DNA from: Uloborus plumipes | Lineage: Eukaryota; Arthropoda; Arachnida; Araneae; Uloboridae | Length of the DNA: 64,000 nt | Reading direction: 5' to 3' | Assembly: GCA_038373865.1 (NCBI GenBank) | Contig: JAXGGA010000456.1 | Location: 62,001-126,000, forward strand | The notes under the pieces: model-generated | The model's database searches: none | The model's input: only the letters and a program-made list of their open reading frames with translations | Told to the model about the DNA's origin: nothing | Translations under genes and position numbers: made by a program | Shown here: one piece after another, positions 1-9,997 of the stretch | Layout: each line of letters opens with the position of its first letter | Numbering within the stretch: the first letter of the stretch is position 1

Positions 1-449
1 CCAAAACTGTCATTTTGTACTATAAAAAATATGGGGTAGATCCCCATGAAGGTATGTACCTGCATAAGGACATTACAATCATTAAAATCATTCAAAAAAA
101 AAAAAAAAAACCATGCAGCTGTTCGAAAAAATCCTTGCGGGCCTGGATTCGATCTCATTCCATCAGGAACTTCAACCTGGCGCGCAGAACCACTTGACCA
201 TCGGGTCGCTCATTGAAGTAAGGATTTACGATAACACATATTGTTTTAGTTCAGTAGATCAGATGTTATGTGCGAACAAAAAAAAATTATGGGTGGACTA
301 CCCCTAACGTTTAGGGGGATGAAAAATAGATGTTGGCCGATTCTCATAGATACTGGATAAGCACAAAAAATTTCATCAAAATCGGTCAAGCCGTTTCGGA
401 GGAGTATGGCAACGAAAACTGTGACACGAGAATTTTATATATTAGATAT
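1..449 (+). mobile_element. 3' end of an RTE-type LINE or related retroelement (fragment)
   Basis: The stretch around 370-440 holds the phrase ATCGGTCAAGCCGTTTCGG followed by GTGACACGAGAATTTTATAT and a short ATTAGATA tail. This phrase recurs in the 3' ends of many arthropod RTE-like and similar retroelements. The part at 112-225 is richer in G+C than its surroundings and probably belongs to the same copy. No reverse transcriptase reading frame is left and the 5' end lies outside the window. The family name rests on remembered motif similarity only. Confidence 0.5.
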
Positions 450-1540
450 ATACTATGCTGTTCGACATTGGGACAAAGCTATTTTTAGCGAGCTTATAAG
501 TTGATTTGCCAGATAACTCCAAAAGGTGTAATAAGCAATTTTTATTCGCCTTAGTGTCATCTGGATATCAGTTTCAATTGCTTAAAAATTGATTTAGGCC
601 AGAAATTATGAATATTGGACATTTATTCAGCTAGTTTCTGGAAGAGAAGTAAATAGCATTTTGCATTCGGCATTTTAGCGTACCAAAATGGAATGCTTAG
701 AAAGTTAGCTAAGATGATCGTATTTAACATACACATATCCATATCAAAAACAAAAATACATTCTTGTAGTTTGTATTGAAAAACCGAACTTTCCTTGATT
801 ATTCTTTTGACTAACAGTGAGAAGTTCTCGTTGCATACTCCATCCATAAATACATATATTTATCGCAACTAATGTCTCATAAAGTATTATCTAGCTCTCG
901 TAAATAAGGAAAATCGGTATTTTTATTGTGTTAAAAATGTGTGCGATTTTATCTGTTCTTGTAGTGCTCTGGTGGCATTTTAATAACTTTGTTCATGTGT
1001 TTCCTCTACTAAAAGCTCTCCTAGCTTCCCGACACACAAAAGTAGCTTCCTCTACTTTTGTGTGTCGGTATTATTGTGTAATACTATTTCAGAGCAAGAA
1101 CTGATCCTATTTAGAGTTTTTTCCTTTTTCTTTCACATTTGTTCTTTTCTGGAGAACAAAAGGGTCCAGATTCAATGTTTCTCATTAGACGTCAGGAAAA
1201 GATTCATTTTCCAGTAAAAACTAGAGAAGCAATATTTTTTACAGTTATAAATGTGTGACTATTAGGTGTGTCTAACTTTTTAGGAGTTATACCCATTTTT
1301 AGCAACCTAAACTGAACAAATGCGAAATGTTACCTACTCCTGTCACAGAAACGAACTGAAGAATTGTTCAATATTCCTAATTTCCCATCTAAACCAGAGC
1401 TAAGTCGTCGGAACTGGCAACCAGATCACATTGGGGCTAATTGAACTGCTTAGAGGGATCCGCTGGAGCTAGTAGGAAGTCAACTTGAAAGTTCCAAAGT
1501 ATTACTTTGTCCCAATTAATTCAAGCAGTATAGTGTATAT
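450..1540. mobile_element. DNA-transposon-like element with long imperfect inverted ends
   Basis: The first ~75 bp (ACTATGCTGTTCGAC, then ATTGGGACAAAG, then AAGTTGATTT) match the reverse complement of 1462-1540 (ACTATACTGCTTGAA, ATTGGGACAAAG, AAGTTGACTT) with small gaps. This is the pattern of decayed terminal inverted repeats. No transposase frame is visible between them. The ends abut AT-rich tracts ((TA)n at about 1534-1552), so the target-site duplication cannot be read. Superfamily unknown. Confidence 0.55.
1029..1068. repeat. Perfect 17-bp-stem hairpin
   Basis: CCGACACACAAAAGTAG at 1029-1045 and its exact reverse complement at 1052-1068 are separated by a 6-nt loop CTTCCT. It lies inside the 450-1540 element. 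No terminator or known RNA role is evident. Confidence 0.85.
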
Positions 1541-2845
1541 ATATATATATATAGAAATACAAAATATATATTTAATACAGAGATAAATTTAGAACCAATT
1601 CGGTTGAAATCTTAAAATTCAACTGCAACATCTGAAAAAAGTCCTACAAAGCATTATTTGTGTTTACTCTTAATTCAGAAATAAAACATGCAAAAACTGA
1701 GAAAAATGAAAATAATCATACAATTGATGTTAAAGAATATATGAAAAAACTATTAATTTACAGTAGATGTTCTGAAAAGAACCATGTATGTAGATTTTTT
1801 TCCAGCTAATTCAGCTGCTATGAGCTATACACATTTGGACAAATGTATATGAACTGATATTTAAAGGCCTGTAAATAAAAATACAACGTTGAGAGTCCTA
1901 TGGTTAACTTTCTGAAAGAAATAGCAGTTAAATAACTTCGTGCTAAATAACAGAGCATACCATTATATATGTGAAAAGAAAATAAATTACTTTGTCATTA
2001 AACATTACTTTAAAAATAAAGTAAATCACCTCTGCATTTTAATATTTGATACAAATAAACATGTTAATAGAAATGAAACAGGAAAGGCTGATACAGGTGA
2101 AAAGTGCGTCATTTACAATATTGCTAAATGTATTAATAAACGTAACAGATCTGACTGTTGAATTTATCAACCTATTCTTCTTGCAGCTCCTCTTTTCAAA
2201 CAATTCCGTCTTAATGCTAAAGGATATCTTAATTTATGTAAAGATTTACGTACCATGGAAAGGGGATGTCCTTAAGAAATGCATTGCATCGTAAAATGGA
2301 AATAAGAAATGATTACTTACCAATGAAATATATGGCTTGGAATGATTATGTCTTGAATGAAAGATACTTACGTTTTTCTTTTATCCATTCACATGTTTTA
2401 AACACAACATAATTGAGACGAATAATTTACAACATAGTTTAACTTGCATATAGTAATTTCCTTTTCTAACGGTTTTCTAATACCATTAAATAAATAAATG
2501 AATTAATGAATAATGTTTATAAAAGGAAATTTTCAAAAGCTGTTTAAAAAAGCAATATCTCTATCGTGTCTGAGGTCTTCGTAATCGATAGTGAAAAACA
2601 TTTTCATAGAAATAACTAAACTTCGTCTATTTACATTATAAAGAACTTGTATTTGAAGCGTTTGATCTTTGTTTGCTTCAGCTACTTAATTACAGGACAA
2701 CCTACATATACATATACTTTTCACTTTATTTTTGAAGTAGACAACATTTTTCAGGATATATACATACTTTATATTCAGAAAAGAACGAACACTTAGTTTT
2801 AAATTAATAATTTCTAAACTATAACCAACACTTATGAATGCAGTT
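1541..2845. other. A+T-rich intron, no feature seen
   Basis: Only short chance reading frames and homopolymer runs are present. It lies downstream of the SK exon at 3483-3904 in minus-strand sense, so it is intron. I found no pore exon of the channel here. Confidence 0.6.
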
Positions 2846-2857
2846 GACTGGTTATGT
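2846..2857. repeat. Left target-site duplication of the SINE
   Basis: GACTGGTTATGT, repeated exactly at 3239-3250. Confidence 0.85.
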
Positions 2858-3238
2858 TTGTTTGATTGTTTCAAATGGGGCTGCGTTTAGCTTCTTGCCA
2901 TTTGCAGAGCTTGTGTATTCCCCAAGACATCCACTCTTTCATGTGGCACCACCATCGGCGTAATGCACTTGCCACGAGAATTTTAACGCCCAGTTTCCCC
3001 ACTAGATGGAGGCACCTGGGCTCTATTCGGGGCGAAACTGCACTAGGAATTAAATTTTGCCAAGAGATACTTTAAGCTAAACAAGTACTGGAGGGATCTT
3101 TTACCTGCCACATAATCATACGCCATGGACTATGTCGACTTTCTGCATCATGAAAATCCACCAACTGGAGTCGGGTTTGATACCGCGCCTTTGGGCGTGG
3201 GAGGTCAGCGTCTTAACCATTACACCACTCTGTCGGCG
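2858..3238 (-). mobile_element. tRNA-derived SINE with 12-bp target-site duplication
   Basis: Read on the minus strand, the element starts CCGCCGACAGAGTGGTGTAA. It carries a Pol III A box (TGGTGTAATGG, 3227-3217) and a B box (GGTATCAAACCC, 3184-3173) at tRNA-like spacing, so the head derives from a tRNA. An unrelated ~280-bp body and an A-rich CAATCAAACAA-like tail (around 2858-2875) follow. The exact 12-bp repeat GACTGGTTATGT flanks it at 2846-2857 and 3239-3250, which marks a retrotransposed insertion. The B box departs from GGTTCGANTCC, so this copy may not be transcribed. It sits in the SK intron in the same orientation as the gene. Confidence 0.85.
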
Positions 3239-3250
3239 GACTGGTTATGT
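3239..3250. repeat. Right target-site duplication of the SINE
   Basis: GACTGGTTATGT, identical to 2846-2857. Confidence 0.85.
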
Positions 3251-3482
3251 CACTAAATTATTTCATTTAGCGAAATCAAAAACAATTTATTTGTAAGAAT
3301 ACGTTCCACATGGTTTAGATTTACTGTTGCGGAAATGACGAACCAAATCATTTTTGTTGGACGATATTCCCTAGTGTTATTCGTTGCGTTTGAATTTCCA
3401 ATCAAGTGAAATTTAAAAGAAGAATGAATTCGGACAGAAGTACTTAATAAAAGGTTTAATTGAAATTCGCATCTGTTATTAC

Positions 3483-3904
3483 CTCTCGCAGAGTCTGAGC
3501 GTCCACGAAGCGATGATCCACAGCGAAACCATGAAGACCAAGAGCACCGTTCCCGGACAAATGGTCATGAGGGTCTTGAGGACGAACCTCGTGTTGAAGT
3601 TGATTCGGTTGAGTGCTCCAATGCTCCTGGATGAGGCATCTGTGAACAGTTTACTATGCAGGAGCATCACTCTGCATATGAGGTATAGGCGTAGGAACAT
3701 GGGCAAGGACAGAGTCACGTCGATCGGCACCTTGCGGGATTCCACAATGCCGTTCTGATTGGCCAGTTTTGTGGTCCACGTGAAGTAGTATTCCCCAGGA
3801 ATGGGATGGACGGCGCAGACGGCCAACTCCAGGAAGATTAGCGAGATCCGTTGGGGGGTCATCGCAATTCTCCAGTCGTCGGCACAGTTGTCGATCATAA
3901 ACAG
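3483..3904 (-). CDS. SK: SK channel exon encoding S3, S4, S4-S5 linker and S5
   Basis: This internal exon belongs to a small-conductance Ca2+-activated K+ channel (KCNN family; Drosophila SK), a plasma-membrane tetramer gated by calmodulin that produces after-hyperpolarisation. It encodes 140 codons plus 2 nt. S3 is at about residues 20-36 ([13 protein letters not shown]). S4 is at about 62-84 ([19 protein letters not shown]), with only two arginines, as expected of a voltage-independent channel. The near-invariant linker [19 protein letters not shown] is at 85-103, and S5 at about 104-136 contains [11 protein letters not shown]. The acceptor reads TTGCTTGTAG before CTG TTT ATG. The donor reads GAGAG then GTAATA (GT at 3482-3481), so the exon ends in phase 2. 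It joins in phase 0 to the exon at 38614-38709, giving EVQ-LFMIDN. The frame is open with no disabling changes. The next exon, with the GYGD filter, is not in the window. Confidence 0.95.
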
Positions 3905-4012
3905 CTACAAGCAACAAAAGTTTGATTCAATAAAGCAAGTTTATAGAACAATTTCATTTCTATTGCATCTGCAAAAGTATCTTCAAATTAAATAAATAAC
4001 GTTTAAGCACAT

Positions 4013-4050
4013 GGGGGTTCATCGCAATGCTCCAGTCGTCGATCATAAGA
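4013..4050 (-). pseudogene. Partial duplicate of the 5' end of the SK 422-nt exon
   Basis: The + strand reads CATCGCAATGCTCCAGTCGT then CGATCATAAG. It matches the exon's own 5' end at about 3853-3901 apart from a few substitutions and a 12-bp gap (GGCACAGTTGTC missing). On the minus strand it would read MIDDW-SIAMNP, where the exon reads [15 protein letters not shown]. The gap therefore removes exactly four codons. No splice acceptor precedes it, so it is unlikely to be used. It looks like a local duplication into the intron about 110 bp upstream of the real exon. Confidence 0.75.
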
Positions 4051-4760
4051 TTAGAAAAATATCCCACTCTTCACTTCGTCCCATGATAATAATAATATCT
4101 AAAAAAAAAGGTTAAAATTTTCAATTTTTTTTTTGAACGCACAATGCTAATGTCAAAGACAAAAGTAATGTTTCGATGTTACTTTTTTTTATAAAATACA
4201 TTATTATTTCTTTACGTTGGGAAATTTTCAAAGCATTTTCTTCAATCTGGTCATTTTGAGAACGGTACGTTATTTTCACAATTTCACTTTGCTGCACATT
4301 CCCCAACTTGGATAGATAGAAAATTTCTTCCCTCAAAAGAAACATTTTTACAGTTATATTTTCATTTTATGAATATTGATTCGTTAAGCTTCTTTTAGTG
4401 CAAGAAGAGAAGATTTTTAACTGTTTCTTTATGGAAAAATACTGATAGATCAAAATATAGAACATCATTTTGATTTTACTGAAACTATGTGGTGATCGTA
4501 CCTTGGGACAGTTGGACATTTTGTATCTTAGGATATATTCAGAGGCACAAACGTATGCATACTTTTCAATAGTTTTATGTCTATTACTGCAATGATGTGG
4601 GTTTTATTTTGTTTATTTTGCGACGGTGCTGTATCTGCTGGGGAAAACTTGCAACCGTCGCAGCAATGGAGTCTTCTGCATTTCGGAAAGAAACTAGTTT
4701 AGGGGACTATGGTCAAATCAATAAAGGCATTTTACAATGTCAAGTGTTTACAAGGGCCGC
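4051..4760. other. Intron, no feature seen
   Basis: A+T-rich sequence with short chance frames only. GCGACGGT and ACCGTCGC around 4620-4660 could pair, but nothing supports a function. Confidence 0.5.
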
Positions 4761-5545
4761 ATACTGCCGTGCTAAGCACAAAAGTCGTATTTTCACTTTT
4801 CAACAAAATCGAGTTATTGTCACCAGGTGGCTTTTTACAATTTATTTTATGTAAATGCAAAGTTTTATGGTTATTTGAGAACGGGAAATATCTTTTTAAA
4901 AATCTTGAAAAATTGAATCCTGAATAAAATACATGAAGGCGCAAAACTTTAAAGAGCAATATACAGGGTGTCCGCTCCAATCGTGGACCAATAGCTAATT
5001 TCTAAACCGTTAGAGATAAGCATATAGTTAATTTAGGAAAAAATCTCCAAATTACGAAAGGAATTTTGGGTATATTCAATGTTTTTCAAAAAATCAAATT
5101 TTGAAAAAGTTACGGAATTTAAATTTTTATACAGCCCCCCAGTCCTATCAATCATATTTAGTAAAATATTCTTGACACTGTAACGTTTAAAACTAAAAAA
5201 AATCACTCTTCTACCACAAAAATTGACCGAGTTATGACGTTTTGAAAAATCAAGATTTTGCATTGTTTCATGACGTCATGGAGAGATCGCTCCCTCGATT
5301 GATTGATAGGACTGGGGGGCTGTATAAAAATTTAAATTTCGTAACTCTTCCAAAATTTGATTTTTTGAAAAACATTGAATAGACCCAACATTTCTTTCGT
5401 AATTTTGAGATTTTTTCCTAAATAAACTATATGCTTATCTCTAACGGTTTATAAATTAGCTATTGGTCCACGATTGGAGTGGACACCCTGTATATCAGTT
5501 TGAGATCATCTGCGGATACCACTTTTGTGCATAACACGGCAGTAT
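4761..5545. repeat. Outer inverted arms flanking a MITE
   Basis: The 30 bp at 4761-4790 (ATACTGCCGTG, then GCACAAAAGT) pair with 5516-5545 (ACTTTTGTGC, then CACGGCAGTAT) as an imperfect inverted repeat. The arms enclose the 527-bp foldback element at 4964-5490. They may be remnants of an older inverted-repeat element into which the MITE jumped. Confidence 0.6.
4964..5490. mobile_element. Foldback MITE, CAGGGTGTCC ends, TA target site
   Basis: The left ~190 bp are repeated in inverse orientation at the right end. The left begins CAGGGTGTCCGCTCCAATCG and the right ends in the complementary GGAGTGGACACCCTG. Both ends abut TA (4962-4963 and 5491-5492), the target-site duplication of Tc1/mariner-class elements. 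The centre holds two near-mirror copies of a CAGTCCTATCAATCA-type phrase. No coding capacity. A non-autonomous element, probably Tc1/mariner superfamily. Confidence 0.85.
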
Positions 5546-7060
5546 ACTACATCACTATAGTTCATGAAATCAAAATGAATTTAAAAATTATTTTATAACT
5601 ATAATAAATCTAAGCAGATCGATTTTTTTTTGTAACAGTATAGATTCCCCCCCCCCCCCCAAATATGCTTGAATAAAATTATCAACAAATTTCTTCTTTG
5701 TCTACCGTACGTCGTTGCTGAAACAGCTAACGTTTATTTTTATAAACGAAGTTAGTAAAGGTCCTTTCTAAAATCTATTCAGAATTCCTTATTGATTATA
5801 TTGTTCTTCAAAAGACATTTCCCGTCGTCGTCATTAAAAGAAACTTTTTTGAAATGTGATTCCTTCACAATGAAGCAGAAGTTTCTTTACGCAGAAAATA
5901 AACTTTTAATTTTTTGATTACATCGAGCTCAAGTTCTATCTTCCATTCCAATACAACAAAAGATTTCGTTCAGAAAATAGCTTCGACATTTTAAATTAGT
6001 TTTGGAATTAACTGAAATTCCATTCTGCGTAGAGAAATCACGTGAAAAGACATTACTTCACGCTTCATATAGTACCTGATTACATTCTAAATATAAATAT
6101 GTTGCTAAGATTTGAGAATGGAATTCTTAAATCTGCTAACTCAGTAATTGATATGTAATATGCGTGGATACATATGTAGATATATGACTTTTAATATTAA
6201 ATCAGTTTTTTCTATCTGTTATTTAGTATTTTGTTCAAGTAGTTAACACGTTGACAAAAAGTGTGTACAGTTGCAAATTTAGAGCAGTTCGTTCGATAGT
6301 ACTGTTTAAATAGGTTTCAATAGTTTCGTATCGTTTAAAACTTCTAAATTAAGTTAGTTCTGCGTTAAGGATAAGCAATTAAAATAAGTTTTAGTTTTTT
6401 TTCTCTGACAAGTTTGCTCCATAGATTTCTTTTTGTTAGAAGCAAGCTTTTACAATATTTCCACCTCAGTTATTTTCAATGGGTCTCATTAATGAAAAAT
6501 TACTGTCATTAACCAGGGTGACATCTTCTAAGTAACTATAGTATAATAAATTTAAGTTAATATTCATGTATGGAGGTGTTTGTGACAACATTTAACATTT
6601 TTAGTAACTTTTGCTCTAAATTCAGATAACTAAACATTAGTCTTAATTACAGCTAACTGCTGAAATGAGGCAGTTTTTTCCCTACAACAGTAGCGTATTC
6701 ACACTCAAGGAAGTGTTCCATGTTGTCATTTAGCCTTCCATAACAGAAGTTTTCTTTTCTAACGAAGAGAGGAAAATATTCGCTCCAGCTAGGTCAGCAG
6801 AAAGCTATGTTGCAAGATTCCTGTAACAATCTCCGCGTTGAGGAAAGATAAAAGAAATATCCACGGGGATTTGTTTGAAGGCTCATGCGTGAGGAATTTC
6901 AAAGATCGCATTTTATTAGAATTTATCTAAAATTGGACCTTTCTTACCTTAGGGTGGAAAAAAAAACCACGAGCTTTTAGCAGTTAAGAGATTTAGTCGA
7001 TGTTTCCTCTCTTTAAACGTGTTTTAAAGAAAATAGAGTAATAAATTGAACTTTTTTTTA
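5546..7060. other. Intron, poly-C tract only
   Basis: A run of about 14 C lies at 5647-5660. The rest is A+T-rich sequence with no reading frame or repeat that I can support. Confidence 0.5.
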
Positions 7061-7062
7061 TA

Positions 7063-7436
7063 TCTGTGGCTTGGTTCTAAAAGGGCCAATGTCAATTTTT
7101 TCACATTCTGTGTTATTTACATCAAAAGTTTCCAATTTAGCAAAACTCTAATTCTACAAAGGCCAATGTCTATATAATATATAATAATGTATATATTATA
7201 TAAATTATTATATATATTATATATTTATATAATATATATAATTTATATAATATGTAAAAAATTTCATATGATAAAATAATGTTTCTTTACACTAACAATA
7301 AATAAATACCGAAAAATAATAATGGGAATCTTAATATAAGAAAGTTATAGCATTCTAAAAAATCTCAAATGTCTTTCATCGCCTTTTCTCGAAACTAACA
7401 TTTTTGACTTAGGCCCTTTTAGAACCAAGCCACAGA
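7063..7436. mobile_element. MITE with TCTGTGGCTTGG ends, TA target site
   Basis: TCTGTGGCTTGGTTCTAAAA at the left end is matched by its reverse complement TTTTAGAACCAAGCCACAGA at the right end. The inverted repeat extends to about 30 bp. TA at 7061-7062 and 7437-7438 is the target duplication. The middle (about 7170-7255) is an almost pure A/T stretch rich in TATATAAT palindromes. There is no transposase. The TA duplication suggests Tc1/mariner. Confidence 0.88.
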
Positions 7437-7438
7437 TA

Positions 7439-8505
7439 TTTATCAAAACCATTTAGAGCAAGCTCATTTCTTTAAACGCAAATGTGGTACGAATAGTGTT
7501 ATGACAAACGCTTTGATTTCCTGAAAATCAATTTCTAATCAACGGTACATTCTCAAGAGTTAAACAGTTCTAGCATAAATTATTTTGAAAATATGTTTAT
7601 TTATTCTTACCGTTGACAGGTTGTCATTTCTGCAATATTTTATTAAATGCACGTGATTGAATTGACGTTAAGGGCTCTTCATCTGTGGAAAATTCCCTTT
7701 CTTATAATATTTTCAATCAGCTTTTAATCAGACTTCAAATAGTACAAAATAAGCAGCAAAATCACATATAACTTAGCTTAATATTCTTGAAATAAAAAAG
7801 AAACTAGTTTTGCAAAATATTAGTAACTTGTTTAGTTATACCTTTTACAAAATGCAGTTTTTTTTTCATGAACGCTAACATTCAAAGTATTCTCATTTTA
7901 TATACATTAGTCTGAAGATTTATAATGCGTTTTGACACCGTTTAGGCATGTACATAATGGATATTATTTAACTCAAAACTAAACGTAATTAAATATTTAA
8001 GAAAGTCCGGATGTTCTTTATTAAATTACAGCATTAAAGAAATCGTACATGTTTTAGTGACATTATAAGTAGTATCACTAAGTCCTAAATAAGTATAATT
8101 ATGTGATAATCATAAATGTAGTTAACTTGATTACAGAGTTAAAAGCAACAAAGCAATTATCTTAAGCAGGAAATTCGATTATAATTTTTATACTTCACGC
8201 CGGTAGATAATCATGAGCAAGTTATTAAAGGGAGCGAGAGAGAGAGAGAGAGAATGAAAACCAAAAGATATCAACACTGCTGTACTAAAATATCCTTTGT
8301 GCCCCTTACATAGCATTCTTAACTAATGAAGTATGCTAAGTTCAATGCTTAATTTCAATGAAGTAAAAATGATAGTCATCATTTAGTGATCTTAATGAGA
8401 GACACTTCCGTCAAGCTAAGAATAAAAATTAATCATCTGTTCTAGCTCTGTAACTTATGAATAACAAAAGAAATAATTTGCAAACCAAACTGCCGAAACA
8501 ATTTA
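7439..8505. other. Intron with a short (GA)n tract
   Basis: A (GA)n microsatellite of about 24 bp lies near 8231-8254. Otherwise A+T-rich with no supported feature. Confidence 0.5.
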
Positions 8506-8684
8506 GAAAATAGCGTCCCTTTTTAGGGACGGTCCAAAAAAGGGTCTGAATTTCCCCAAAATGAACATTTCAACCAAATAATAGGGTTCAATTAGTACCT
8601 TGGTATTGTTTCAATTCGTTATTAACAGATTGCAGCACATAACCATTGTAAAGTGTGTTCTGTAGCAGTTTTAATATGATCTTT
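8506..8684 (+). repeat. Left half of an old interspersed repeat (copy A), split by an insertion
   Basis: Begins TAGCGTCCCTTTTTAGGGAC and runs to the CTTT at 8681-8684. It is homologous to the reverse complement of 55006-55183. The right half resumes at 11538. Together the halves align end to end with the uninterrupted copy at 54700-55183. The family is unidentified and has no obvious inverted ends or coding sequence. Confidence 0.82.
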
Positions 8685-9652
8685 GAGCTAATATTAAGAA
8701 AAGTGCCAATTTGAGTCCCAAGTGAATTTTCACTAGTATTTCAATAACTGGTTAAAAAAATAATTTTCCCCAAAAAGAAGATAAGGTTCTGCTTTCATTT
8801 CATCTAATAACATCAGAAAAAAAAATTTTTTTCTTCAGAAAATATTGTTTTTATACATCAAAAATCAGATCGGTAACGTGTCCCCACTAGCAAAGCTTGG
8901 CATGCAAACAGGTCATGCGCACTTTCTAACTTCCCAAAAAACGCACTTGCACAAAAAACGATTCTATTTTTACCCCTTTGTTAATATTTTACTTAATTTT
9001 TGTTTTAATCGATTTCTGATTTTCTAGCCGATGCAAAATAAGCGTGTCCCAAATTCCGCCGTCAGAGTGGTAACAATAACACCCGATCTATGTTTAGGCT
9101 CCCAAAATCATTTCCTGCACCTATACCACGTGATACTGAGTACCTGGTGGGATGTTTTATCGAATCGTAATTAAAATTTTGCATTTCTGCATCTAAAATT
9201 GTAGGTAAGATTTTTTAAAGTGATTTTATAAAATGTGTGTCATTTGAGTCATCAGATCGGTAACAAGCTCTAAAATGCGCTGTTTTTATTATTTTAAAAA
9301 TTTTTGTATATATAAGTATAGTCCTTTATTACAAGTGAAAAAACCACGTGTTTGATTTTGGTTTAGTGCGATCGACTCGGAAATAAAAAAAAACCTTTGT
9401 CAGTTTGTCAGATCGGTAACAGTCAGAGCGGTAACATTGAAAAACAGCGAATATGTTACAGAACTAACTCACACGTTTCAGAATCATAAAAAGCAAAAAT
9501 CATAGGTTTTAGCCATATATATTGAATATTTTTGTTCTTAAAAAATGAAAAGCAATGAGTTTTAGTACAATTGCTTCATTTGTGGTTTGTATGACCCAAA
9601 ATAGAAGTTAGTAAAATAAGAAAAATTGACACTGCAGAAATTAAGTTAATTA

Positions 9653-9706
9653 ATTATTATTATTTAATTTTATTTATTTATTTATTTTATTTATTTATTT
9701 ATTTTT
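9653..9706 (+). repeat. (ATTT)n low-complexity tract
   Basis: Imperfect tetranucleotide run of ATTT/TTAT units inside element X. Confidence 0.8.
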
Positions 9707-9997
9707 TTGATGCTTCAATTTCTCATAACTTCGCTAAATAACTAGATAATAACTATCATGCTAAATTTGAATTTCTGATCAATAAATTAAATTTCCTGCA
9801 TTTTATGAAAGAAAAGCAAGCAGCAGAGTTGTATGTTGAAAAAGTTGAAGTTGCGTGTTGTTTCAAAACAAAACAAATGTTTTATTAGCTTGGATTTGGT
9901 AATCTCATAATTTATTTTATCTAAAAACCTTATTGCTCATTTTATTTCCAAGAAATTCTTTTTTATAATGAAATTTGATATTTTAGCCTAATATATA

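Noticed and set aside
3130..3240. Functional tRNA gene
   Set aside because: A and B boxes are present, but the sequence continues into a long SINE body with flanking target duplications, and the acceptor stem is not preserved.
3513..3758. Plus-strand 81-aa frame over the SK exon
   Set aside because: Antisense shadow; the minus-strand reading is unmistakably the SK channel.
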